Assembly: GCA_035506435.1 (NCBI GenBank)
Contig: DATJPK010000070.1
Span: 1 to 9,615, forward strand
Source: JACTUA01 sp035506435
GTDB lineage: Archaea > Halobacteriota > Methanomicrobia > Methanomicrobiales > JACTUA01
DNA length: 9,615 nt
Reading direction: 5' to 3'
Shown here: positions 1-6,179 of the stretch, piece by piece
Layout of the letters: each line of letters starts with the position of its first letter
How positions within the stretch are numbered: the stretch's first letter is position 1
Program-made: the position numbers and the translations under genes
Notes under the pieces: model-generated
Told to the model about the DNA's origin: nothing
The model's database searches: none
The model's input: only the letters and a program-made list of their open reading frames with translations

Positions 1-1
1 C

Positions 2-727
2 CCGTTCCAGGCTGACGAGATTTACCTCGGGGATGCACGGGACCTCCTCGCCGGGGTCCCCGATTGTTCCGTCGACCTCGTGGTCACCGACCCCCCGTTT
101 GCCATCGACTTCCGGCCCCAGCGGAACAACTACCACCGGACGGGCTCCCGCGTCGTCGAAGGCTACCGGGAGATTGCCGCCGAGGACTACCTCGCCTTCA
201 CGAGGGAATGGATGGGGCAGGCATTCCGTCTGCTCAGACCGGCGGGATCACTCTATGTTTTCTCGGGCTGGAACCGGCTCCGCGACGTGCTCCAGGCCCT
301 TGACGAAACCGGTTTTTCGACGGTCAACCACCTGATCTGGAAGTACCAGTTCGGGGTCTTCACGAAGAAGCGGTACGTGACCTCCCACTACCATATCCTC
401 TTTGCCGCGAAGGACCCGAAACGGTACTTCTTCCAGAAGGCCGAGCACTACCCCGAGGACGTCTGGGTGATCAACCGGGAGTACTGGACGGGGAAACGGA
501 AGACCCCGACCAAGCTGCCCCTCGCCCTCGTGAAGAAGATCCTCTCCTTCTCCAGCCGGCCGGGCGACCTGGTGCTGGACCCGTTCCTCGGGTCCGGGAC
601 GGTTGCCGTCGGGGCAAAGGCGATGGGCAGGCACTACCTGGGTTTCGAGATTGTACCGGAGTACCTGGATCTTGCGAGGGAACGGGTTGAAACGACAGAA
701 CAGGGGAGCGCTGAGGAGGGGAATTGA
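2..727 (+). CDS. Site-specific DNA methyltransferase (N6-adenine or N4-cytosine), 5' end missing
   Basis: The reading frame is open to the left edge, so the true start lies outside the window. A GTG at 80 would cut off a conserved stretch, since codons from position 2 read DEIYLGDARDLL, a usual start region of this family; 241 residues are visible. It transfers a methyl group from AdoMet to a base in a specific DNA site. Visible motifs are the catalytic DPPF at residues 30-33 (motif IV, DPPY type) and the AdoMet-binding DPFLGSGT at residues 193-200 (motif I) near the C-terminus. Motif IV before motif I, with the target-recognition part between them, is the beta-class order. DPPF fits N6-adenine or N4-cytosine methylation; the target site cannot be read from the sequence. 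The stop codon lies inside the antisense 3' end of tRNA-Ser. No restriction enzyme follows it, so it may be an orphan methylase, but the upstream neighbour is not visible. Confidence 0.9.
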   Translation, partial: PFQADEIYLGDARDLLAGVPDCSVDLVVTDPPFAIDFRPQRNNYHRTGSRVVEGYREIAAEDYLAFTREWMGQAFRLLRPAGSLYVFSGWNRLRDVLQALDETGFSTVNHLIWKYQFGVFTKKRYVTSHYHILFAAKDPKRYFFQKAEHYPEDVWVINREYWTGKRKTPTKLPLALVKKILSFSSRPGDLVLDPFLGSGTVAVGAKAMGRHYLGFEIVPEYLDLARERVETTEQGSAEEGN

Positions 728-793
728 ACCCCCGAGGGGCGAGATGCCCCACAAGCTCTCCAGGCTTGCGCCTTACCGCTAGACTACCTCAGC
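709..793 (-). tRNA. tRNA-Ser (anticodon GGA)
   Basis: On the - strand this folds as a class II tRNA. The 7-bp acceptor stem GCTGAGG/CCTCAGC is fully paired and the discriminator base is G. The D-arm contains TAGCGGTAA. The anticodon stem CAAGC/GCTTG encloses the loop CTGGAGA, giving anticodon GGA. A long variable arm with a GGGGC/GCCCC stem and a T-arm with loop TTCAATT follow. The long variable arm and G73 are serine identity features. CCA is not encoded. The 3' 19 bases overlap the end of the methyltransferase gene on the opposite strand. Confidence 0.96.
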
Positions 794-826
794 AAAAATT
801 CCGCGATTTGCACAACTCATTGGTCG

Positions 827-840
827 GGATTATTTTTAAA
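827..840 (-). promoter_or_regulatory. Probable TATA box for tRNA-Ser
   Basis: The - strand reads TTTAAAAATAATCC here, about 34-47 bases before the tRNA. Transcription starting about 26 bases downstream would leave a leader of roughly 15 bases. The element overlaps the TAA stop codon of cbf5, so tRNA transcription would start right after that gene. This is a motif-and-spacing inference only. Confidence 0.45.
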
Positions 841-1744
841 CCATCCTCTCCTTCCTCTTCCGCCACCCCTTCGGGTAAATTCCCGGGCTCATGAACACCG
901 CCCGTGGGACGGCAACGAGCCCGGTCGATCCCGGGACGAAGGCCCCGGAATCCACGAGCGCCACCCCGACCGCGACGAGCTCTCCCTTTTGCGTGAATAT
1001 GCCAGCCGGATCACCTTTTCCGAGCGCACCATCAACCTTCACCAGCCCGACGCCGGCGAGCGACGCTCCATGGCAGATCGCGTCCACCGCAGTGTCGCGG
1101 ATGGTGACCCGGGCGAGATCGGCGATGCCCCGCTCAATGGGGAGGATCATGCCGTCGAGAGGTCCCGGATTCCCTTCACGTGCCGCGGAAGCCGCATCCT
1201 CCAGCTCCTGGAGGGTGTGGGCGTCTGCTTCGGCGAAGGAACCGGACCTGGTCCTGCGGAGCTCGCGCATCGATCCCCCCGGGCCGGCGGCAAGGCCCAT
1301 GTGGTGGCACAGGGAGCGCACGTACGTCCCTGCATCGCAGGACACCCGGATCAGGACCGATCTCCCGTCGATCTCGAGGACCTCGAGCCTGTTGATGGTC
1401 CGGATCCTGAGGGCCCGTTTCACCGCGGCCTTCTTCGGGGGTCGCTGGTAGATCCGTCCCTCGAACTCCTCCGCCACCTTCCGGATCCGTTCTTCCGGAA
1501 CGTCGCCATGGAGCCTCCAGATGCAGACGTACTCCTTCTCACCCCGCTGGAGGTATGGGGCGAGCCTCGCGGCGGGGCCGAGCATCACGACGAGAACGCC
1601 CGACACCCCCGGGTCGAGGGTCCCCGCGTGGCCGACGGGCACACCGAGGATCTTCCCGGCCCACGCGGTCACCTGGTGGCTGGACGGGCCCCGGGGCTTG
1701 TCTATCACGACGATACCCGTGCGCGGTTCGCGGCCTTCCGTCAT
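836..1744 (-). CDS. truB: Archaeal tRNA/rRNA pseudouridine synthase Cbf5 (TruB family)
   Basis: This 302-residue protein converts uridine to pseudouridine. In archaea Cbf5 acts with Nop10, Gar1, L7Ae and H/ACA guide RNAs on rRNA, and it can also modify U55 of tRNAs. Residues 12-17 read VVIDKP, the usual TruB opening. GHAGTLDPGVSGVL at 38-51 holds the catalytic aspartate D44. Residues 136-143 (CDAGTYVR) form another conserved active-site motif. A PUA RNA-binding domain spans about 210-285, and the end MSPGIYPKGWRKRK is typical of archaeal Cbf5. The ATG at 1744 is chosen because it overlaps the hemD stop as ATGA and follows a GGGAGGGG site. The same frame stays open for another 206 codons upstream, but that part is antisense-free shadow of hemD in a different frame. 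Translational coupling to hemD is likely. Confidence 0.94.
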   Translation of the reverse strand: MTEGREPRTGIVVIDKPRGPSSHQVTAWAGKILGVPVGHAGTLDPGVSGVLVVMLGPAARLAPYLQRGEKEYVCIWRLHGDVPEERIRKVAEEFEGRIYQRPPKKAAVKRALRIRTINRLEVLEIDGRSVLIRVSCDAGTYVRSLCHHMGLAAGPGGSMRELRRTRSGSFAEADAHTLQELEDAASAAREGNPGPLDGMILPIERGIADLARVTIRDTAVDAICHGASLAGVGLVKVDGALGKGDPAGIFTQKGELVAVGVALVDSGAFVPGSTGLVAVPRAVFMSPGIYPKGWRKRKERMV

Positions 1745-2436
1745 TCCCCTCCCGGCCCCCCCTTCCCGAGGTACCGGTTCAGGGCCCCGAGGGTGCCCTC
1801 CAGCGAACCGTCTCCCACGACGGCGGGGTGGGCCCCGGCCTCCCGCATGATGCCCGCCGTGACATCGCCGATGGCGATAACGAGGAGGCCTTTCCGGGGC
1901 TGCCAGACCGCCCGGGTGAAGGAAGTGCCGCTCGTAAAGAGGAGGGCATCCGCCCCCGCGGTGTCGAGGGGGGTGCCCGTCGGGACGATGCCGTAGCACC
2001 TGACCTCGACGGGGACACCCCCGGCCGCCTCGATGGCGGAGATGAGGCTGGTATTGGGGACGTCGGCCCGGGGGAGACCGATCTTCTTCCCCCGGATCCA
2101 GTTCCCGAGGTAGGGCACGAGGTGCCTCGAGTAGAAGACCGGCAGGGTCTCGCACGTGATCCCGAACCCCGCGAGGGTCCGGGCCGTCTGGGGGCCGATG
2201 GCGATGACCCGCGGCGGGGAGGTGAGGAGGGGGCCGAGCGCGCCGGCCGGGACCGCGCTCGAGAAAAAGATGCAGTCGAGTTCCCCCCGGTTCACCGCGT
2301 CGGCGAAGGACCGGACCCGGTCGCGGAAGATCTCGATCCTGAGCGGCGAAACGGTGTAGCACTCGTGGCCGAACCGCTGGCAGGTGTCGGCATCACGCGC
2401 ACCCTTCTCCGCAATCCTTGTGACCGCGATCCGCAT
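1741..2436 (-). CDS. hemD: Uroporphyrinogen-III synthase
   Basis: HemD closes hydroxymethylbilane to uroporphyrinogen III with inversion of ring D. In methanogens this feeds siroheme, cobalamin and factor F430. The 231-residue protein starts MRIAVTR. It shows the poorly conserved but recognisable family signatures: FFSSAVPAGAL near residue 55, AIGPQTARTL near 75, LLFTSGTSF near 165, and AIGDVTAGIMREAG near 190. These are the repeated halves of a two-domain fold. The frame extends upstream to 2505, with another ATG at 2475. I chose 2436 because the only TATA-like box, at 2484-2490, predicts transcription from about 2461, downstream of 2475. A GGGGAGGT site lies 13 bases before the 2436 ATG, slightly far. 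The gene overlaps cbf5 by 4 bases. Low conservation of HemD makes the assignment a little less sure than its neighbours. Confidence 0.88.
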   Translation of the reverse strand: MRIAVTRIAEKGARDADTCQRFGHECYTVSPLRIEIFRDRVRSFADAVNRGELDCIFFSSAVPAGALGPLLTSPPRVIAIGPQTARTLAGFGITCETLPVFYSRHLVPYLGNWIRGKKIGLPRADVPNTSLISAIEAAGGVPVEVRCYGIVPTGTPLDTAGADALLFTSGTSFTRAVWQPRKGLLVIAIGDVTAGIMREAGAHPAVVGDGSLEGTLGALNRYLGKGGPGGE

Positions 2437-2483
2437 GGGAATCTCTTCGACCTCCCCTGTTATCACCGTATCCATCCGGCGGG

Positions 2484-2490
2484 TTTTATA
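2484..2490. promoter_or_regulatory. TATA-like box between hemD and the TctA-like gene, possibly bidirectional
   Basis: TTTTATA, flanked symmetrically as GGGTTTTATACCC, is the only clear TATA-like element in the 77 bases between the two divergent genes. Rightward, a start about 26 bases away falls on the GTG at 2514, giving a leaderless mRNA. Leftward, a start near 2461 would give hemD a leader of about 25 bases that includes GGGGAGGT. Use in both directions is an inference from spacing. Confidence 0.5.
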
Positions 2491-2513
2491 CCCTCGGGCC
2501 GGCATTCTTCTTC

Positions 2514-3728
2514 GTGGTCGCCGGTCTCCTCATCGGGTGCGCGCTCGGGATATGCCTCGGGAGCGTGAGCGGCCTCGTGCCCGGTGTCCATTCGAACACC
2601 ATGGCCTCCATCGTCCTCTCCGTGCAGGCCCTCCTCGCCTCCCTGATCGGCCCCGAGGGCCTCGCCTCAGCGCTCTTCGCCGCCCTCGTCACCCATACCT
2701 TCCTCGACAACATCCCGGGCACCTACCTCGGGATCCCCGACCCGGACACCGCCCTCTCGGTACTCCCGGCCCATGCCCTCTGCCTCGAGGGCCTCGGCGA
2801 GGAGGCGGTGCGGATCGGGGCCCTCGGGAGCGCACTCGCCGTGGTCGCCGGGATCCCGCTCTGTGTCCTCTGCTTCTACCTCCTCCCGCCGATCCAGCCG
2901 TGGCTGGACTGGGGGATCGGGATCATCCTCGTCGGTATCGCCGGGCTCCTCATCGTGACCGCCGAGGCCCCGGCCTGGGCCTGCGCGGTGTTTCTCGCCT
3001 CCGGGGCCCTCGGGCTCTTCTCCTTCCGCTACTCATTCCTCGCGTGGCATCCCTTCGGGACCACGGCGGTCCTCCTCCCCCTCCTCTCGGGGTTGTTCGG
3101 CTTCTCGACGCTCATGATCGCCTCGGGCGCCCCCTTCCCGGCGCAGCGGTTCGAAGGGATCCGGATCCCGGGGAAGGGCATCGCCACCCGGGTCATCCTC
3201 GGTTCCATCGCCGGGTCCATCGTGGGCTGGCTCCCTGGCCTTTCGAACGCAACGGCAAACGCGGTCCTCGCCACGGGGGGCGGGTACGACCGGGAGCCAC
3301 GGCAGTACATCCTCTCGGCGAGCGCGGCAAACACCGTGAACGCCTTTGTCGGCCTCGCCGCCCTCTATGCGCTCTCCCGCACGAGGAACGGGGTGATGGT
3401 GGCGCTCTCCCTGCAGGAGCTGCCGCCCCTCGGAACGCTCCTCGCCGCCGGTGGCATGGCGGGGTTCGCCGCCTACCTTCTTACCATCCGGCTCGCCCGG
3501 TCAGGAGACCTGTTCCGGGGCCTTGAGACACGGACCCTGAACATCTCGGTGATGGGGTTCATCGCCGCCCTCACGCTGCTCTTCACCGGCCCCTTCGGCC
3601 TCCTCATCCTGGGGCTCGCCACGGCAATAGGGGTGGTTCCGCCGTGCGCGAACGTGCCCCGGCTGTTCCTGATGGGGGCGATCATGATCCCGGTCATCTG
3701 CTTCTCCCTCGGGATACTCGCGATCTGA
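2514..3728 (+). CDS. TctA/DUF112-family integral membrane protein
   Basis: This 404-residue, strongly hydrophobic polytopic protein is related to the large permease subunit (TctA) of bacterial tripartite tricarboxylate transporters. It is shorter than the roughly 500 residues usual for bacterial TctA. Two matching motifs, GLVPGVHSNTMA at 20-31 and GWLPGLSNATAN at 238-249, mark the two halves of the internal repeat of this family. Polar segments such as PDPDTALSV at 76-84 lie between the membrane helices. No TctB (small membrane) or TctC (periplasmic binding) gene is nearby, so the substrate is unknown and citrate should not be assumed. The start is GTG at 2514: no ATG, GTG or TTG lies upstream in frame within the intergenic region, there is no ribosome site, and a TATA box sits about 26 bases before it, which fits a leaderless transcript. 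Confidence 0.85.
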   Translation: MVAGLLIGCALGICLGSVSGLVPGVHSNTMASIVLSVQALLASLIGPEGLASALFAALVTHTFLDNIPGTYLGIPDPDTALSVLPAHALCLEGLGEEAVRIGALGSALAVVAGIPLCVLCFYLLPPIQPWLDWGIGIILVGIAGLLIVTAEAPAWACAVFLASGALGLFSFRYSFLAWHPFGTTAVLLPLLSGLFGFSTLMIASGAPFPAQRFEGIRIPGKGIATRVILGSIAGSIVGWLPGLSNATANAVLATGGGYDREPRQYILSASAANTVNAFVGLAALYALSRTRNGVMVALSLQELPPLGTLLAAGGMAGFAAYLLTIRLARSGDLFRGLETRTLNISVMGFIAALTLLFTGPFGLLILGLATAIGVVPPCANVPRLFLMGAIMIPVICFSLGILAI

Positions 3729-3756
3729 TATAACCCGCACGTGCCGCGGTGCCATA

Positions 3757-3764
3757 GCTATAAG
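3757..3764 (+). promoter_or_regulatory. TATA box of the nop5-fibrillarin operon
   Basis: GCTATAAG lies about 27 bases before the GTG/ATG pair at 3787-3792, the usual archaeal TATA-to-start distance. With no spaced Shine-Dalgarno site in between, the mRNA probably begins at or within a few bases of the start codon (leaderless). This is inferred from motif and spacing. Confidence 0.5.
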
Positions 3765-3789
3765 CCGAGATCGTCTCCATCTCCGGGTG

Positions 3790-4647
3790 ATGCGCTCCTA
3801 CTGGTTCGGGGACGTCGACGATGAGGGATGCACGAGGGCCGATGGCGATGCGGACGCCCTGGCGGCAAGGCTGGCCTCGATCAGGATTCAGCCGGGCGAG
3901 ATCATTCCTGCCGACTGGAAGCTGGCCGTCGATTGTGGCGCAGCCAGGGACCGGGCGGACTACCTCGGCCGGCTCCGCGAGGTGTGCATGCGGGTCGCGA
4001 GAGACCGGGTCGCGGCGGGTCTCGGGGGGAAGGATACCGAGCTCGTCAGGATGGTGCTCGCCCTCGAGGAGATTGACGAGTCGATGAACCAGCTCACGGA
4101 GCGGCTTGCCGACTGGTACCGGGTCCGTCACCCGGAGGCGGGGCGGAAGTACCGGCCCCGGGATTCACGCAGGGTCCTTGCGGCAATCGCGGGTGACGCA
4201 GAAGGGCCGGTAAAGGACCTGCTCGACGGCATCCTCTCCCTCCGGGGAATCCGGTCACGGCTCGCTGCGGAGATCGGCGATCGTGCCGCCGTGCTCCTCC
4301 CGAACTGCAGCGCCCTCACCGGGGGGCTTGTCGCCGCCCGGCTGATGACCCTCGCGGGCGGGGTCTCCGCCCTCGCGCGGCTCCCCGCCTCCTCGATCCA
4401 GGTCCTGGGTGCCCGGGGGGCGCTCTTCTCGCACCTCACCCGGGGAACCCCGCCACCGAAACACGGGATCATCTTCCAGCACCTGCGGGTCCACAACGCC
4501 CCGAGGGATGCGCGGGGGAAGGTGGCCCGGGTCCTCGCAGGCCGGCTTGCCATCGCGGCCCGCATCGACGAGAACCGGGGGACCCTCGACCCAGGGTTCA
4601 TCGGGGAGGCCGACCGGCTCATCGGGGCAGCGGGGGGGCGCCGGTGA
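3790..4647 (+). CDS. Box C/D RNP scaffold protein Nop5 (Nop56/58 family), compact form
   Basis: Nop5 joins fibrillarin to L7Ae and the guide RNA in the C/D particle that 2'-O-methylates rRNA and tRNA. The 285-residue product keeps the Nop domain at about 155-265, including RLPASSIQVLGARGALFSHL at 197-216 and PPPKHGIIFQ at 221-230. It also keeps the first coiled-coil helix signature IDESMNQLTERLADWY at 95-110. It is clearly shorter than typical archaeal Nop5 proteins of about 370-420 residues. The N-terminal fibrillarin-binding part is only about 85 residues, the segment between the two coiled-coil helices is short, and the usual lysine-rich C-terminal tail is absent. Start: ATG at 3790; GTG at 3787 directly before it is equally possible. 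The stop overlaps the fibrillarin start as GTGA, so the partners are coupled. Confidence 0.92.
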   Translation: MRSYWFGDVDDEGCTRADGDADALAARLASIRIQPGEIIPADWKLAVDCGAARDRADYLGRLREVCMRVARDRVAAGLGGKDTELVRMVLALEEIDESMNQLTERLADWYRVRHPEAGRKYRPRDSRRVLAAIAGDAEGPVKDLLDGILSLRGIRSRLAAEIGDRAAVLLPNCSALTGGLVAARLMTLAGGVSALARLPASSIQVLGARGALFSHLTRGTPPPKHGIIFQHLRVHNAPRDARGKVARVLAGRLAIAARIDENRGTLDPGFIGEADRLIGAAGGRR

Positions 4648-5240
4648 TCTGGATTGGGAACACCCTCGTCTCGGCGGGGGAGCCCGGTGTCTACGGGGAG
4701 CGGGTCCTCTCGGGGCACCGGGTGTGGGACCCGTACCGGAGCAAGCTTGCCGCGCTGTACCACCTGGGGAAGGGGGTCGAGATCACCGGCTCGACCCGGG
4801 TCCTCTACCTCGGGGCGGCGCACGGGACGACGGTCTCCCATGTCTCGGATTATGCCGAAGTGGTGTATGCCGTCGAGATAGCCCCCCTGCCGATGCAGGA
4901 CCTCCTCGACGTAGCGGGGCGGCGGGGGAACATCATCCCGGTTATGGCCGATGCCGCGCACCCGGAGGAGTATGCCCCGGTCGTCGAGGAGGTCGACCTG
5001 GTCTTCCAGGACGTCGCCTCGCCCCTCCAGGCGGAGATCGCGATAAGGAACCGCTCCTTCCTTTCCCGGGACGGGCGGTTCATCCTCGTCGTAAAGACGA
5101 GGTCCATCGATACCACGGCCCGGCCCGAGACCGTCGAGGGCGAGGTCATCAGGGCGCTCCTGCCGCACTTCACCATCCTCGACTCCACCTGGCTTTCACC
5201 CTTCCACCGCGACCATGTCGCGTTCATCTGTAAAAGATAA
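4644..5240 (+). CDS. flpA: Fibrillarin-like rRNA/tRNA 2'-O-methyltransferase
   Basis: This is the catalytic subunit of the archaeal box C/D RNP, which methylates ribose 2'-OH groups at sites chosen by guide RNAs. The 198-residue protein has RVWDPYRSKLAA at 26-37, the AdoMet-binding YLGAAHGTTVSHVSD at 55-69, the acidic residue D103 after motif I, FQDVASPLQA at 121-130, VVKTRSID at 149-156, and FHRDHVAF at 187-194. The expected K-D-K-H catalytic set is probably K34, D123, K151 and H191. It is about 30 residues shorter than common archaeal homologues (around 227-230), the loss being in the N-terminal beta domain. It starts with GTG at 4644, overlaps nop5 by 4 bases and has a G-rich run just upstream, so coupled translation keeps the two subunits together. 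Confidence 0.95.
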   Translation: MIWIGNTLVSAGEPGVYGERVLSGHRVWDPYRSKLAALYHLGKGVEITGSTRVLYLGAAHGTTVSHVSDYAEVVYAVEIAPLPMQDLLDVAGRRGNIIPVMADAAHPEEYAPVVEEVDLVFQDVASPLQAEIAIRNRSFLSRDGRFILVVKTRSIDTTARPETVEGEVIRALLPHFTILDSTWLSPFHRDHVAFICKR

Positions 5241-5266
5241 GAAGGGGGAGGGACAATTACCCGCAG

Positions 5267-5989
5267 ATGGACCGGTACGTCTCGAACCCCTTCACGGTCA
5301 TCGCGCTCGCCCTCTTCGCGGTGCTCGCCGTGCTCCTCCTCCCCCTCGTCTTCCTCGGGATCGTCGGAGGCGCGTTTGCAAACCTCGGGTTCTCCTGGGG
5401 CACCGCGTTCCTCATCCTCTTCGCAACTCTCGCGGGTTCCTTCGTGAACATCCCCATTACCACCATCAGGAACCGGGTGCAGGCGTACGGGGATTACGAG
5501 GAAGAGTTCGTGCCCTTCGTCGAGATCCTCTACCGGATCCCTCTCCCCGCCGAAAAGACCGTGCTCGCAGTGAACGTCGGGGGCGCCCTCGTACCGGTTC
5601 TCATTTCCCTCTATCTCCTCGCGAAGTCAGTGACGATGACCGGTTCCTTCGCAACGGCCGGCCTCGCGGTCACCGGCGTGGTCCTCGTCGGCATCATGGC
5701 CCACCTCACGTCGAAGGTCGTCCCCGGCCTCGGTATCGTGACCCCCATCTTCATCCCGCCCCTCGCCGCCCTCGCCTGCGGGATCTTCCTCTCGCTTCTC
5801 CTCCGGGGAGGGGTGATGGCCGCCCCGGTCATCGCGTTCACGAGCGGGACCCTCGGGGTGCTTGTCGGCGCCGACCTCCTGAACCTGGACCGGATAAGCG
5901 ACATGGGGGCGCCGATGGTATCGATCGGTGGCGCGGGGACCTTCGACGGGATCTTTCTCGCGGGCGTGATCGCAGCCTTCCTCGCGTGA
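5267..5989 (+). CDS. DUF1614 family integral membrane protein
   Basis: The 240-residue protein has about six to seven hydrophobic segments (roughly residues 9-35, 43-60, 98-118, 128-148, 154-179, 183-205 and 227-240). It carries signatures I associate with DUF1614: NVGGALVP at 103-110, FTSGTLGVLVGADLLNL at 191-207, and GGAGTFDGIFLAGVIA at 221-236. The function is unknown. The glycine-rich, acidic motifs near the last helices suggest a conserved site in the membrane, but a transport or enzyme role cannot be claimed. The start is ATG at 5267, preceded at 14 bases by GGGGGAGGG at 5244-5252. It lies 26 bases after fibrillarin and may be co-transcribed with it. The first tRNA-Gln fragment begins 18 bases after its stop. 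Confidence 0.85.
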   Translation: MDRYVSNPFTVIALALFAVLAVLLLPLVFLGIVGGAFANLGFSWGTAFLILFATLAGSFVNIPITTIRNRVQAYGDYEEEFVPFVEILYRIPLPAEKTVLAVNVGGALVPVLISLYLLAKSVTMTGSFATAGLAVTGVVLVGIMAHLTSKVVPGLGIVTPIFIPPLAALACGIFLSLLLRGGVMAAPVIAFTSGTLGVLVGADLLNLDRISDMGAPMVSIGGAGTFDGIFLAGVIAAFLA

Positions 5990-6006
5990 ACACCAGAGGG
6001 AAGAGC

Positions 6007-6047
6007 GATAGCCCGGGGCAGATAGGAACTGCCGCCGCGGGCTCGCA
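6007..6047 (-). repeat. Degenerate copy of the tRNA-Gln 3' end (copy 1)
   Basis: This resembles the 3' end of tRNA-Gln (acceptor strand, T-arm, end of the variable region) but with several changes. It differs from copy 2 at 6 of 41 positions. The T-loop is broken (TTCCTAT on the - strand instead of TTCGAAT), so no working B box remains. The 5-bp T-stem is still perfect: AGCAG/CTGCT has become GGCAG/CTGCC, a paired change. Its match to copy 2 continues beyond the tRNA homology through GGCTCGCA, so copies 1 and 2 share a longer unit than either shares with the tRNA. Confidence 0.8.
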
Positions 6048-6091
6048 AAGGCGTGAAGGAATCCCGCTTGAAGAAGCGACAAGAGAAAAGC

Positions 6092-6132
6092 GATAGCCCG
6101 GAGCAGATTCGAACTGCTGTCGCAGGCTCGCA
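6092..6132 (-). repeat. Partial copy of the tRNA-Gln 3' end (copy 2)
   Basis: Positions 6092-6123 are identical over 32 bases to 6178-6209 at the 3' end of the intact tRNA-Gln. They cover the discriminator base, the 3' acceptor strand, the whole T-arm and a few bases of the variable region, plus two bases beyond the tRNA. After that the match stops: no anticodon arm, D-arm or 5' acceptor strand can be recognised, so this is a fragment and not a tRNA. The distance from copy 2 to the tRNA is 86 bp, and from copy 1 to copy 2 is 85 bp. Confidence 0.9.
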
Positions 6133-6179
6133 GAAGAGTATGGTACCTCCCGTGTTCAGGCGGTAAAGGGGAATAATGA

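Noticed and set aside
1745..2362. The cbf5 frame stays open for 206 more codons upstream, suggesting a 508-residue fusion protein.
   Set aside because: That part overlaps hemD entirely in another frame, its translation is Pro/Arg/Gly-rich with no domain, and a good ATG with a ribosome site lies at 1744 in the normal 4-base overlap with hemD.
989..2568. Long + strand open frames opposite cbf5 and hemD.
   Set aside because: They are antisense to two well-recognised genes, and their translations are low-complexity Pro/Gly/Arg/Asp sequences typical of high-GC shadow frames.
2384..3526. A 380-codon + strand frame overlapping the TctA-like gene.
   Set aside because: Its translation is arginine/proline-rich without any motif, while the other frame gives a clear membrane protein with paired family motifs.
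4128..5168. A 346-codon - strand frame opposite nop5 and fibrillarin.
   Set aside because: It lies antisense to two genes with unmistakable catalytic and structural motifs; the composition is that of a shadow frame.
5215..6096. A 293-codon + strand frame overlapping the DUF1614 gene and the tRNA fragments.
   Set aside because: The translation is Arg/Pro/His-rich with no motif; the membrane protein in another frame explains the region.
6092..6166. A second full tRNA-Gln gene or complete pseudogene.
   Set aside because: Only the acceptor 3' strand, T-arm and a few more bases match; the 5' half has no recognisable D-arm, anticodon arm or pairing acceptor strand.
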